From: Brevibacillus sp. DP1.3A
Lineage (GTDB): Bacteria; Bacillota; Bacilli; Brevibacillales; Brevibacillaceae
NCBI RefSeq assembly: GCF_013284245.2
Contig: NZ_CP085876.1
Coordinates: 4,614,001-4,678,000, forward strand
Length of the DNA stretch: 64,000 nt
Reading direction: 5' to 3'
Positions 13,710 to 21,121 of this stretch are shown here, one piece after another; the first letter of the stretch is position 1; the number at the start of each line of letters is the position of its first letter. The notes below the pieces were generated by a model. It made no database searches. It was not told the DNA's origin and worked only from the letters and a program-made list of their open reading frames with translations. Both the position numbers and the translations under genes were made by a program.

Positions 13710-14594
13710 TTAGGCCACTAGCTGGCGTCTGAATTCAACAGGCGTCAGCTTTTTTAATTTTCTCTGCGGGCGATTTTTGTTGTAGAAGTCAATGTACTTC
13801 TCGATTCGCCTTTGTGCCTCATCGATACTTCGGATATCATAAGGATAGAGCCCTTCCGTTTTAAGATGCGAGAAGAAGCTCTCCATCGAGGCATTGTCAT
13901 AACAGTTGCCTCTTCTAGACATGCTGATTTGGGCGCCAACCTTTGGCAGCATGTCGTGGTAAGCGTAGGACGTGTATTGGAATCCTTGATCGCTGTGAAC
14001 GATCAGTCCAGTCACGTCTTTCGTCTTTTCAAAAGCTTTCTCAAAGGTCCGTAGGACCAATTGATTGTCGTTGCGAACATCCATGTGATAGGCCACGATT
14101 TCGTTATTAAACAAATCTTTAATAGCAGACAGGTAGAGCCAAGTATCCGAGACACGATACTGTGTGACGTCCGTTACCCACTTTTGATTGGGCACATCTG
14201 CTTTGAAATTACGCTGTAGAATATTTTGGGCAACTCGCCCCCCAACCGATGAAGCAAGGTGATAACGATACTTGCGACGTATTCGAGAACGGAGCCCCAT
14301 TTCTTGCATGAGACGTAGTACCTTCTTATGATTGACCCACACCCCATGATCTTGCAGGAGAAATAGTTGGATTTGTCTATACCCATATTTACCGTGGTAC
14401 TTCTTATACACAGCCTGGACTAAATCTTTCATAGACTTGTCCCGATCTATTCCTTGGCGTTTTAAGTATGCGTAGTATCCACTTCTTGAGACGCCAAACA
14501 GCTTACAGAGCTCACTGATGGTGTATTCTCCTGCTGCTTTCTTGATTGCGGCATACTTATGGACTGCACCTCCCGCATCCAGATTTCCAAGCAC
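13710..14594 (-). CDS. IS3-family transposase OrfB (DDE catalytic part)
   Basis: 294 codons with HTH_21 and integrase core: the first Asp in WVTDVTQY, the second in VHSDQGFQY and the Glu in ASMESFFSHLK, followed by HRPQ-like NRPQRKL. All catalytic residues are present and no stop interrupts the frame, so it should be active. It is expressed as an OrfAB fusion by -1 frameshifting at the A AAA AAG site (14594-14600) near the end of OrfA. Confidence 0.93.
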   Translation of the reverse strand: MLGNLDAGGAVHKYAAIKKAAGEYTISELCKLFGVSRSGYYAYLKRQGIDRDKSMKDLVQAVYKKYHGKYGYRQIQLFLLQDHGVWVNHKKVLRLMQEMGLRSRIRRKYRYHLASSVGGRVAQNILQRNFKADVPNQKWVTDVTQYRVSDTWLYLSAIKDLFNNEIVAYHMDVRNDNQLVLRTFEKAFEKTKDVTGLIVHSDQGFQYTSYAYHDMLPKVGAQISMSRRGNCYDNASMESFFSHLKTEGLYPYDIRSIDEAQRRIEKYIDFYNKNRPQRKLKKLTPVEFRRQLVA

Positions 14595-14860
14595 TTTTTT
14601 AGCATCTTATTCTCCCGCTTTAACTTTTCGATATATCTGTTTGCATCTATGTATTCTTCGCGACGGCCACGTTGATCTAGAAGACCAAACTCTCCGAGTT
14701 TCCTATACTTCCGCATCCAGACCTTTAGTCGGTCCTCATCATGAATTTTCAATTCTTCCATGATCACCCGTTTGGAAACACCCTTTAATCTCATCTGAAT
14801 TGCTTGCAACTTAAGTTCTTCACTATAATGCTTAAACTTCTGCCCTTTCTTTGCTGGCAT
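14462..14860 (-). CDS. IS3-family transposase OrfA (helix-turn-helix)
   Basis: About 132 codons from the ATG at 14860 (GGGGGTG upstream) with a helix-turn-helix (about 1-75) and a leucine-zipper-like segment YIEKLKRENKMLKKCLEI. The slippery AAAAAAG lies within ENKMLKK. Without slippage the frame ends at 14462; with -1 slippage it continues into OrfB. OrfA of this family binds the element ends and represses the transposase. Confidence 0.9.
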   Translation of the reverse strand: MPAKKGQKFKHYSEELKLQAIQMRLKGVSKRVIMEELKIHDEDRLKVWMRKYRKLGEFGLLDQRGRREEYIDANRYIEKLKRENKMLKKCLEIWMREVQSISMPQSRKQQENTPSVSSVSCLASQEVDTTHT

Positions 14861-15106
14861 AAAAATACACCCCCTAAAGTTTTCATCGGTAAACCGCAGG
14901 GGTTTTTCCAATGTCTACTTTAAGGGGTGCACTTCATAAAACAGGGACGGGTTATCTATTTTTTGAACGCCTTATGAACATTTCCCTGAGCATTCCTTTG
15001 ATTTGAATTTATACCTTTTAATGTTTTGCTCAATCCAACTAATTGTAATATATTTCAAAGGTGATTTGATCTATTATCCATTTTTAATAATTAAAGGAGG
15101 ATTATC

Positions 15107-16225
15107 ATGATTTTGGCAAAATGGTTCAACAAACAATTTTTTTGCTATGCACTTATGTTTTGTGTTTTATTTTTGGGGCAAAGTATAGTTCATGCGGAGG
15201 ATCAATACACCAAAGATTTAATTCCTAAAATGACAAGTAATACTGCACCTAGTGGAACAGCCTTTTCAAATTCACAGTATTCTAGTAAGTATGAAGCATG
15301 GCGTGCATTTGATGGGCTAAATATTGAAAATAGCGAAAATCCGTCAGGAGATGCTGGTGGCGCTCAAAGTGGGGATCTGGGTGATCTAAAACTTAATCCT
15401 TTTCTTCTTGGATATGAATTTCCTACAGAAAAAACTGTAGTAAAATACGCTTTAGAATCCCCGAATTGGTCAAATGGTGTTACTCAAATGGCTAAAAACT
15501 GGACTTTTGAGGGATGGGACGGAACCTCGTGGAACATTCTCCATACTGTAGAGAACGAGACAAACTGGAAGATAAATGAGGTTAGGAATTATCAGTTTAC
15601 TAATGAAAAATCCTACAAAAAATATCAGATTCGTGTTACTGCAAACAATGGCTTTAAAGGCTACGTTTATATTGGAGAGTTAAAAATGTTCGGATATGAG
15701 GAAGACCATAATTTAGTTCTTAGTGGTAATACACATGATCTATCTAATGTCCTTTCCTGGAACTCAATTAATGGGGCAACTAGCTATAATGTAAAACGTT
15801 CTACAAATGCTGGCGGGCCATACGAAACCATCGCCACAGTGACAAATACAACTTACACTGATGAAGACGTTGAAAAAGGAATTACATACTACTATATCGT
15901 AACAGCAGTTAATGAAGATAATGAGATTAGAAACTCGAATGAAGTAGCTCTAACCCCATTAGGCAATACCGATCCTGTTGATCCCATTACCGGGGACAGA
16001 GCACTGTTGGTTATCAAGATGATCAGTGGTCTTGAGAAGGAGTTTGAATTAACTGCATCAGAAGTACAAGACTTTATCAACTGGTATAATGGCCGTGCAG
16101 ACGGACGTGGTAAAGAAACATATATGTTCGATAAGGACTTTAACAAGGGGCCCTTTGCCTCTCGAAAAGACTATGTAGCTTTCAGCAAGATTCAATCCTT
16201 TGAAGTCATGGAATATACCAAATAA
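15107..16225 (+). CDS. Secreted discoidin-like / fibronectin III protein
   Basis: 372 residues with a signal peptide (cleavage likely after VHA near residue 30), a region resembling an F5/8-type C (discoidin) carbohydrate-binding domain (about 40-200: WRAFDGL..., YKKYQIRVTANNG), a fibronectin type III domain (about 205-290) and a C-terminal module with the pattern RALLVIKMISGLEKEFELT and NKGPFASRKDYV common in Paenibacillaceae secreted proteins. AAAGGAGG precedes the ATG. It is probably a wall or matrix binding protein. It sits just right of the IS inside the sigK element. Confidence 0.7.
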   Translation: MILAKWFNKQFFCYALMFCVLFLGQSIVHAEDQYTKDLIPKMTSNTAPSGTAFSNSQYSSKYEAWRAFDGLNIENSENPSGDAGGAQSGDLGDLKLNPFLLGYEFPTEKTVVKYALESPNWSNGVTQMAKNWTFEGWDGTSWNILHTVENETNWKINEVRNYQFTNEKSYKKYQIRVTANNGFKGYVYIGELKMFGYEEDHNLVLSGNTHDLSNVLSWNSINGATSYNVKRSTNAGGPYETIATVTNTTYTDEDVEKGITYYYIVTAVNEDNEIRNSNEVALTPLGNTDPVDPITGDRALLVIKMISGLEKEFELTASEVQDFINWYNGRADGRGKETYMFDKDFNKGPFASRKDYVAFSKIQSFEVMEYTK

Positions 16226-16228
16226 CAC

Positions 16229-16268
16229 GACGAGGCACCTCCCTAAACATAAGGAAGGTGCCTCTCCA
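16229..16268 (+). terminator. Terminator of the discoidin-like gene
   Basis: GAGGCACCT..AGGTGCCTC stem followed by TCCATTTTTT. Confidence 0.85.
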
Positions 16269-16353
16269 TTTTTTCAATCAATCCCAAGCAAACCTCTGCT
16301 CTTTCCAAGGATCACCGTACATATACTTGTGTAACCATTATTCGGTTATTCAC

Positions 16354-16389
16354 CAAGAAAACCCGTCTCCTCAAAATAGGGACGGGTTT
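16354..16389 (-). terminator. Terminator of the SRAP remnant (repeat family member)
   Basis: AAACCCGTC and GACGGGTTT pair around TCCTCAAAATAGG; on the minus strand it is followed by TTTTCTT. Related hairpins lie at 4517 (split by the MITE), 13651 (split by the IS) and 18150. Confidence 0.75.
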
Positions 16390-16724
16390 GCTATTTCTTG
16401 AATACATTCTGGCGTATCGTTTTTGGGACTGCCAACCATTGCTGGAACAGGGTAAGCTTTCATCTGTTCGTGATCATATGGTACAAGCAATGATTGAAGC
16501 AAGTCAGAATCAAACTTCTCACGGTCTAACCATATTCCCTCGTCTTCATGTCGCAGTATCACGGGCATACGATCATGAATATCAGCAGCAACTACATCGT
16601 TTGGCTTTGTTGTGATGATTGTGCAGGACACCGTGTCCTCCTCATATCGGGAAAAATTAAGTGGGACTTGCAGGATTAAAACACTTGCCCTCGCGTGTTT
16701 GCGGGGGCAAGTGTCTAATGTCAT
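16371..16724 (-). pseudogene. SRAP (YedK/HMCES-like) gene, C-terminal fragment
   Basis: Reads CTIITTKPNDVVAADIHDRM then PVILRHEDEGIWLD, LLQSLLVPYDHEQMKAYPV and SPKNDTPECI, the C-terminal third of SOS-response-associated peptidase family proteins, which protect abasic sites in single-stranded DNA by covalent capture. The N-terminus with catalytic Cys2 is absent: upstream of about 16645 the frame passes into a terminator-like hairpin. Shorter tails of similar genes recur at 4516-4680 and 18160-18240. Confidence 0.8.
16677..16715 (-). terminator. Terminator after the 16730 gene
   Basis: ACACTTGCCC and GGGCAAGTGT form a 10-bp stem around the loop TCGCGTGTTTGCGG. It follows the 16730-17326 stop codon on the minus strand. 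Confidence 0.7.
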
Positions 16725-16729
16725 TAATT

Positions 16730-17326
16730 TTAATCAAGTCCTAATTGACTTTCGCTTTCTACCTGCAATCCTTTGGCCACTCCGTTAGGAGGCTGCAACT
16801 TACCTTCTTCTTCGAGGAATTTCCCTTGATAAACCCCTTTAATTACGTACGCGTCTTCGGCAACGGGACCTTCATATTTTTCTAAGTATACATACGCTTT
16901 TTCACCTGTTTCGAATACTTCATTACCTTCAAAAGTATACTCTGTTTCATCTTTATATCCGCCGGTCTCTAGTATTTTGATCACATTTTCCGGATCTACA
17001 TCACCCTTATACACTTGCTTGACTTTTGCATCACTAAGGGTAAATACGACGTTTTTATACTGAAAGCTCTCCGATTCATTGATTTCAACCTCGGCAATCA
17101 CTTCAGCGCTTTCATTAAGCTTTTTGATACTGTCGAAACCCTCTACTACATCTCCCGATACATCTACTTTTTTTATAGTCTTCTTATCGCTTTTTGCTGG
17201 ATTATGAGATGTTTGGTCGTAAGCACGACTCGTATCGATTTTATTAGAATCTAAAAATAGATAGCCCCCACCGACAAGAACACCTAATGCAAGTGTTGAT
17301 AATATGATTTGCTTTTTGTTCTTCAT
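16730..17326 (-). CDS. Membrane-anchored hypothetical protein paired with a matrixin protease
   Basis: About 198 residues from the second ATG (17326), which has GGAAGG at a workable distance; the first ATG (17338) touches that site. One N-terminal transmembrane segment (about 8-27) precedes a linker and an extracytoplasmic domain containing DSIKKLNESAEVIAEVEI and AYVYLEKYEG. The domain type occurs in Firmicute exported proteins of unknown role. It follows the protease gene by 43 nt in the same direction, so an operon and a possible inhibitor, substrate or partner relation are likely but unproven. Confidence 0.65.
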   Translation of the reverse strand: MKNKKQIILSTLALGVLVGGGYLFLDSNKIDTSRAYDQTSHNPAKSDKKTIKKVDVSGDVVEGFDSIKKLNESAEVIAEVEINESESFQYKNVVFTLSDAKVKQVYKGDVDPENVIKILETGGYKDETEYTFEGNEVFETGEKAYVYLEKYEGPVAEDAYVIKGVYQGKFLEEEGKLQPPNGVAKGLQVESESQLGLD

Positions 17327-17369
17327 TACTTTTTTCATCCTTCCGATATGAGATTAATTCACTTTACAT

Positions 17370-17909
17370 CTATTTTTTGTATATCGATTTAATACCAGCA
17401 ATATCATCTTTTCCAGGCTCTTTTACTTTCCGCCCATCTTTAGTAGTAGACATGACTTGTTTAGGATCTTTAACATGGTCTAGACCAAGAACATGACCGA
17501 GTTCGTGAGCAAAAACACCTTCTTTTTCACTTGCACTCATATCGTCCATGTAATAAGTGTTGAGACTCATAGAGGCATTTCGAATAATATCTGATCCATC
17601 GTACGGAGTAACTGATGTTTCGGCAGTCCAGCCTGTTTTTCCATAGTCATCCTCTTTAAAAATGAACACTTTGCTCTTTTTTGTATCTCGCCCAAAGGCT
17701 ATATATTTTTCTACAGCATTATTCCATGAAGCTAAAGCGTCCTTCAACTCGTCTTCATAATCACTACTCATATCATCAGCGTAGTTAAACCTAACTACAC
17801 TATTATCCCAATAGTACCCTGTAGTGTTATAAGCAGAAGCGTTGTTTGGTACGGACAGTAAAGTGGCAATTGATAAAAATCCTAGCATCAATGAGGTACC
17901 TTTTTTCAT
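17370..17909 (-). CDS. Secreted matrixin-like zinc metalloprotease
   Basis: 179 residues: signal peptide with cleavage near SAYN (about residue 26), then a metzincin fold with zinc site HELGHVLGLDH and a Met-turn (KQVMST) 10 residues later. It belongs to the M10A-type short bacterial matrixins lacking a propeptide. It is likely secreted and active outside the cell. Encoded with a membrane-anchored protein downstream, inside the sigK element, so it would be lost from the mother cell after excision and kept in the spore lineage. Confidence 0.85.
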   Translation of the reverse strand: MKKGTSLMLGFLSIATLLSVPNNASAYNTTGYYWDNSVVRFNYADDMSSDYEDELKDALASWNNAVEKYIAFGRDTKKSKVFIFKEDDYGKTGWTAETSVTPYDGSDIIRNASMSLNTYYMDDMSASEKEGVFAHELGHVLGLDHVKDPKQVMSTTKDGRKVKEPGKDDIAGIKSIYKK

Positions 17910-18315
17910 TTTACTTCCTCCATTTCTATTTTGTTACAAAAGATAAAATACTATAACAATTTCTAACTGTAAATATGTGGGATTTTTCCCCTTGCTTACT
18001 TTGACGAATTATTCTCGCTTTTGTTTCACGACTAGTTCACCAATTTCTTCTGGGGATTTGCTTTACTTGATGTCAACAAAAAGGCCCTCCCCGGATTGCT
18101 CCGAAGAAGGGATTCACCTTTTAGAATGCAATTAAAATTAACTCAAAAAAACACGTCTCCTCAAAACAGGACGGGTCAGTTATTTCTTGAATGCATTCGG
18201 ACATATCATTTTTCAGGCTACTAATCACGGTAATCACAAACAAATGTTCCCCAAGCACTTACATTTCCTCTATTTTTCTAGTAAAATGAGGATATCTTGA
18301 GGAAAGGGTGTTTTC
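17910..18315. other. Intergenic region with phage remnant and SRAP-tail repeat
   Basis: The minus strand near 18080-18010 encodes SPEEIGELVVKQKRE followed by a stop, the tail of a lost gene. 18150-18240 holds another SRAP 3' tail (SLKNDMSECIQEITDPS) and its hairpin. HU promoter sequences follow. Confidence 0.5.
18259..18287 (+). promoter_or_regulatory. Promoter of HU copy 2
   Basis: Same TTACAT-17-TAAAAT arrangement as for copy 1, at the equivalent distance. Confidence 0.6.
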
Positions 18316-18588
18316 ATGAATAAGACTGAACTGGTTACAAGAGTCGCTGAAACCACAGAATTAACTAAGAAAGATGCTACAAAAGCGGTAGATGCTATAT
18401 TAGATGCTATTGCAGATGCGCTAAAAGAAGGGGACAAAGTATCCCTTATTGGATTCGGAAATTTTGAAGTGCGGGAGCGAGCTGCTCGAAAGGGTCGTAA
18501 TCCTCAAACTGGAGAAGAAATTGAAATCGCTGCGAGTAAGATGCCTGCGTTTAAACCAGGTAAAGAACTAAAGGATTCAGTAAAATAA
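18316..18588 (+). CDS. hup: HU family DNA-binding protein, copy 2
   Basis: Protein and, by eye, DNA identical to 4760-5032. This copy is inside the sigK element. HU bends DNA and can aid site-specific recombination, so a helper role in excision is conceivable, though the duplicate outside the element and any chromosomal HU would serve as well. GAGGAAAGGGTG ribosome site and terminator are conserved. Confidence 0.95.
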   Translation: MNKTELVTRVAETTELTKKDATKAVDAILDAIADALKEGDKVSLIGFGNFEVRERAARKGRNPQTGEEIEIAASKMPAFKPGKELKDSVK

Positions 18589-18601
18589 TCTATACATACA
18601 A

Positions 18602-18637
18602 AAAACGCCCCGATTATTCGAGGCGTTTTCCTTTTTT
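18602..18637 (+). terminator. Terminator of HU copy 2
   Basis: AAAACGCC...GGCGTTTT stem then CCTTTTTT, same as copy 1. Confidence 0.9.
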
Positions 18638-18830
18638 AAAGCAATAGTTGTCAATCAAGGTAATTCCGCGTTTTGCCGGAGGTACCCTGTACAGCATCAC
18701 CGATATAATTGTATTAGTGCGAAATGAGCAACGCGCTGGTAATTACTCACTACTATTCTTCACCCAAGAGGAAATCATTTCCACATGCAGAATGTAAATG
18801 GATAAATCTAATGTGAAATGGGTGAAAATT

Positions 18831-19850
18831 ATGTTTACACATGATTCCAAATCCAATTCTCAAGCCCAACAACCGATGTCGCATAACAAACAAAAAGTAG
18901 AACAGACATCAAGCGTTTCTAATCGTAACAGAATCTCTCACATACTCCAGCTTCAGAGTACTATCGGTAACCGTGCAGTTAATCGAATGGTAAACGGGAA
19001 TAACACTGGCTTGCCCGATCATTTAAAAACAGGTTTAGAACGTTTGTCAGGGTTGGATTTATCACCTGTTAAAGTGCACTATAATTCAGATAAACCGGCT
19101 CAATTACAGGCACATGCTTTTGCAGAACAGAATGAAATTCACATTGCCCCTGGTCAAGAAAAGTATCTCCCACACGAAGGATGGCACGTTGTACAGCAGA
19201 TGCAAGGGAGAGTATCTCCAACCACTCAAGAACCAAACGGTAAAATGATAAATGATGATCCTACACTTGAGCATGAAGCGGATATAATGGGGACAAAAGC
19301 AAATGATCCTTCCCTGTCTCAACATGAAATCACTCAATTGGCTGCAAATACATCTTCTTATCTTCAAGAGCATGTCTTACAACGTGTAGATACTGACGAA
19401 CAATCTGATGAATTCAAATCACTTTTCAAAAAGATAGAAAAAGGTGCAACAACATTCGGTCTATATTCTTGGGATGGAGAATTTCTAACTTATGACACGA
19501 GTGATAAGACTGAATTAGGAACTCTTCGTTATAAAGTACACATACATTTCTTTAAGACTAAATGCACATTCTCAGATGATGAAGTAACCCTAAAAGGTAG
19601 TATAGTTTGGAATAAAACTACTAGTGGGCCTAGAAAAAATGATGGAGTGCAAGAACGTGATGATATTACAATAACAGCCGAGAACAAATACGGTCGATGG
19701 ACTGTAACGCATACTCCTGAATCCTTTGAACATAAGGGTACCTCATCTGAGAATGTCAAACTTAATGACATGTTAGAGAATGGCTTTGTGGATGCTCTCA
19801 TATCAGCGGTCCTAAATGGAGAAATTGAATCTGATTCTGACGACGAATAG
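18831..19850 (+). CDS. DUF4157 domain protein with unknown C-terminal domain
   Basis: 339 residues from ATG 18831 (GGGTG upstream; an ATG at 18798 lacks a site). The N-terminal part has the ILQLQSTIGNRAVNRMV segment and a DUF4157 core (about 60-150): LSGLDLSPVKVHYNSDKPA, ALAHAFAEQ-like QAHAFAEQNEIHIA, and HEGWHVVQQ, a variant of the HE..H zinc motif. DUF4157 occurs in polymorphic toxins and in eCIS-associated effectors. The C-terminal 180 residues (VDTDEQSDEF...) match nothing I know and end in an acidic tail. No immunity gene is obvious next door. Confidence 0.75.
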   Translation: MFTHDSKSNSQAQQPMSHNKQKVEQTSSVSNRNRISHILQLQSTIGNRAVNRMVNGNNTGLPDHLKTGLERLSGLDLSPVKVHYNSDKPAQLQAHAFAEQNEIHIAPGQEKYLPHEGWHVVQQMQGRVSPTTQEPNGKMINDDPTLEHEADIMGTKANDPSLSQHEITQLAANTSSYLQEHVLQRVDTDEQSDEFKSLFKKIEKGATTFGLYSWDGEFLTYDTSDKTELGTLRYKVHIHFFKTKCTFSDDEVTLKGSIVWNKTTSGPRKNDGVQERDDITITAENKYGRWTVTHTPESFEHKGTSSENVKLNDMLENGFVDALISAVLNGEIESDSDDE

Positions 19851-19883
19851 AAGGTTAATCTCCACATATTCTACATTATCGAA

Positions 19884-20222
19884 TTAGGCTTTTACGTCAG
19901 TTATCACATCCATAGAAATCCATTGGCTATCTTCATCGGTCACAATCTTAATTCTCCTGCCGTTCTGATCGATCCACTTAACAACACCCCACATCGTGCA
20001 TGTGATTCCCAGGTTGCCTTTTATTTGCTTCCACCACGTTACTGTAATAGCATAATCCGCTCGGGCTGAATCACAAATAATGTAGTTTAATGCTTCCAGT
20101 TCGTCTTGCTCAACAATAGGCATAGCTACAAGCTTGTCATCTTCCTTCATCTGTAGATACATCGCTCGTTGCTCTGGTAGCACAAAACGCATTGAAAAGG
20201 GGTTCTCTATCTTAGAGGCCAT
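19884..20222 (-). CDS. YolD-like protein (complete)
   Basis: About 112 residues from the ATG at 20222, opening MASKIENPFSMRFVLPEQ, with the YolD core CTMWGVVKWIDQNGRRIK and WISMDVITDVKA. Its start lies inside the end of the upstream gene (16-nt overlap), suggesting translational coupling. The upstream gene carries a LexA-type box, so this operon is probably SOS-induced, as YolD genes near UV-damage polymerases are. No Y-family polymerase gene is present. A truncated relative lies at 6123-6350. Confidence 0.8.
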   Translation of the reverse strand: MASKIENPFSMRFVLPEQRAMYLQMKEDDKLVAMPIVEQDELEALNYIICDSARADYAITVTWWKQIKGNLGITCTMWGVVKWIDQNGRRIKIVTDEDSQWISMDVITDVKA

Positions 20223-20449
20223 TTCATCACACCGTTCCTTTCCCACGTTTCGAATACTTCCATTCTGTCAGGTTCCGACCTATGCCACTCGATGTACTCA
20301 TCGCGCGCCAACGCTTCAAGCACCGTCATCACGTCTTCGCGGCTTCGTCCGGTCTTTACGCATATCACGTCAATTCTCGGAGGATTCGGTTTCATAGCCG
20401 AGTAATTTCCGATCACCCGTAGGACCTTCCGCTCGATATCAGATAGCAA
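20207..20449 (-). CDS. Small winged-helix protein resembling the LexA DNA-binding domain
   Basis: 80 residues from a TTG at 20449 with GGAGGTAGGAG before it. Segments LSDIERKVLRVIGNY, PPRIDVICVKTGRSREDV and LEALARDEYIEW match the helix-turn-helix layout of LexA N-terminal domains, without the autoproteolysis domain. It may be a phage-type regulator or antagonist. It heads an operon with the YolD gene under a promoter overlapped by a LexA-type box. Confidence 0.7.
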   Translation of the reverse strand: MLSDIERKVLRVIGNYSAMKPNPPRIDVICVKTGRSREDVMTVLEALARDEYIEWHRSEPDRMEVFETWERNGVMKWPLR

Positions 20450-20468
20450 TTCTCCTACCTCCCGAACG

Positions 20469-20513
20469 AGAACTTATGTTCGTATTATATGCGAACACAA
20501 AGAAAAAATGCAA
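20469..20513 (-). promoter_or_regulatory. SOS promoter: LexA-type box overlapping a sigma-A promoter
   Basis: Minus strand: TTGCAT (20508-20513), an 18-nt spacer, TATAAT (20484-20489), then CGAACATAAGTTCT (20469-20482), which matches the Gram-positive LexA/DinR box CGAAC-N4-GTTCG except its last base. A second inverted repeat TGTTCG...CGAACA surrounds the -10. LexA binding here would block RNA polymerase. Confidence 0.8.
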
Positions 20514-20514
20514 T

Positions 20515-20557
20515 AAAAAAGCACCTTCCCTATTTTTCTTTGAGAAGGTGTTTTTTT
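20515..20557. terminator. Bidirectional terminator
   Basis: CACCTTC and GAAGGTG pair around CCTATTTTTCTTTGA, with A6 on one side and T7 on the other. Confidence 0.75.
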
Positions 20558-20559
20558 AT

Positions 20560-20840
20560 TTTTATGTAATATCCTGAAGTCCTCAACAAAGCCTCTAAAC
20601 ACATTTTCGATATTTGCAATTGAATCCTGTTGGTTTTCCGGAATCTCATTGTAAAAAAACTCAACTTTCCCCAATTCATTAATACGTATCCAGCAATCTT
20701 TTTCCTTTAGAATAAAGATGCTCGCGATTTTTCGAAGCTCCGAGAGGGGTTCCCAAAACTTGAAAACCGCTGTAAAACATACAATGAAAAATTATTGCAT
20801 GGTTCCCTGCTACGCTCGTCGCAACTGGTGCGTTCAGGCT
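20560..20840 (-). pseudogene. Start-less ORF remnant
   Basis: One minus-strand frame is open from about 20805 to beyond 20560 (FKFWEPLSELRKIASIFILK then WIRINELGKVEFFYNEIPEN) but has no start codon with a ribosome site, and its 3' end runs into a terminator. No family is recognised. It is probably a decayed phage gene. Confidence 0.35.
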
Positions 20841-20929
20841 CAGAATGTCCCCCTCTCGTAAGGTCACATTCGTCATCACCCATAGATTCGCTCAGGTACG
20901 CCATTGATAAGGGATAGACGGTATCTCCC

Positions 20930-21062
20930 AAGAGCAGTTGTTGCTTGCTCTTGACTTAAGATTACCGTCCATGAAATTCCAAATCGTCCTGCCTTTTATC
21001 CCTGATTTTATCCGGGTTTTGTCCCGTATTTTGTCGGGGTTTTGTCGGGCTTTTTTACATAA
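20930..21062 (-). pseudogene. Tail of a phage replication-type gene with short tandem repeats
   Basis: The minus strand holds five imperfect repeats of about 12 nt (pattern CCGGAnAAAA) encoding NPDKIRDKTRIKSGIKGRT, a basic repetitive linker of the kind found in phage replisome organiser proteins, ending in a stop at about 20907. The N-terminal part is missing upstream, where the 21122-22417 gene begins. Assignment is tentative. Confidence 0.35.
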
Positions 21063-21067
21063 AAAAT

Positions 21068-21091
21068 GGCACTCAGATCATACCGAGTGCC
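21068..21091 (-). terminator. Terminator/direct repeat copy A
   Basis: GGCACTC-agatcatacc-GAGTGCC. The same 24-bp hairpin occurs at 22535-22558 where it encodes the end of the ArpU-like gene. Together they bracket the 21122-22417 gene. Confidence 0.8.
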
Positions 21092-21121
21092 TTGGAAATT
21101 AAAATACATTCTATAAGATTT

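Larger units (their letters stand above)
13666..14936 (-). mobile_element. IS3-family (IS150-like) insertion sequence, complete
   Basis: 1271 bp bounded by TG...CA with imperfect terminal inverted repeats (TGGTCAAGGCCCC..AGTGGACA and TGAAGTGCACCCC..AGTAGACA) and a 3-bp target duplication TAA on both sides (13663-13665, 14937-14939). Two overlapping frames with an A6G slippery site encode the transposase. It has inserted into the loop of a terminator-type hairpin (CCCGTCTCCT...AACAGGGACGGG) like those after the other SRAP remnants. Confidence 0.92.
18166..18715. repeat. Segmental duplication, copy 2 (SRAP tail + HU gene + terminator)
   Basis: Nearly identical partner of 4606-5155, described there. 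Confidence 0.9.

Noticed and set aside
20679-20931. Two overlapping minus-strand frames of 66 and 74 codons
   Set aside because: They overlap each other and a third, better frame in the same place, and none shows a family pattern.
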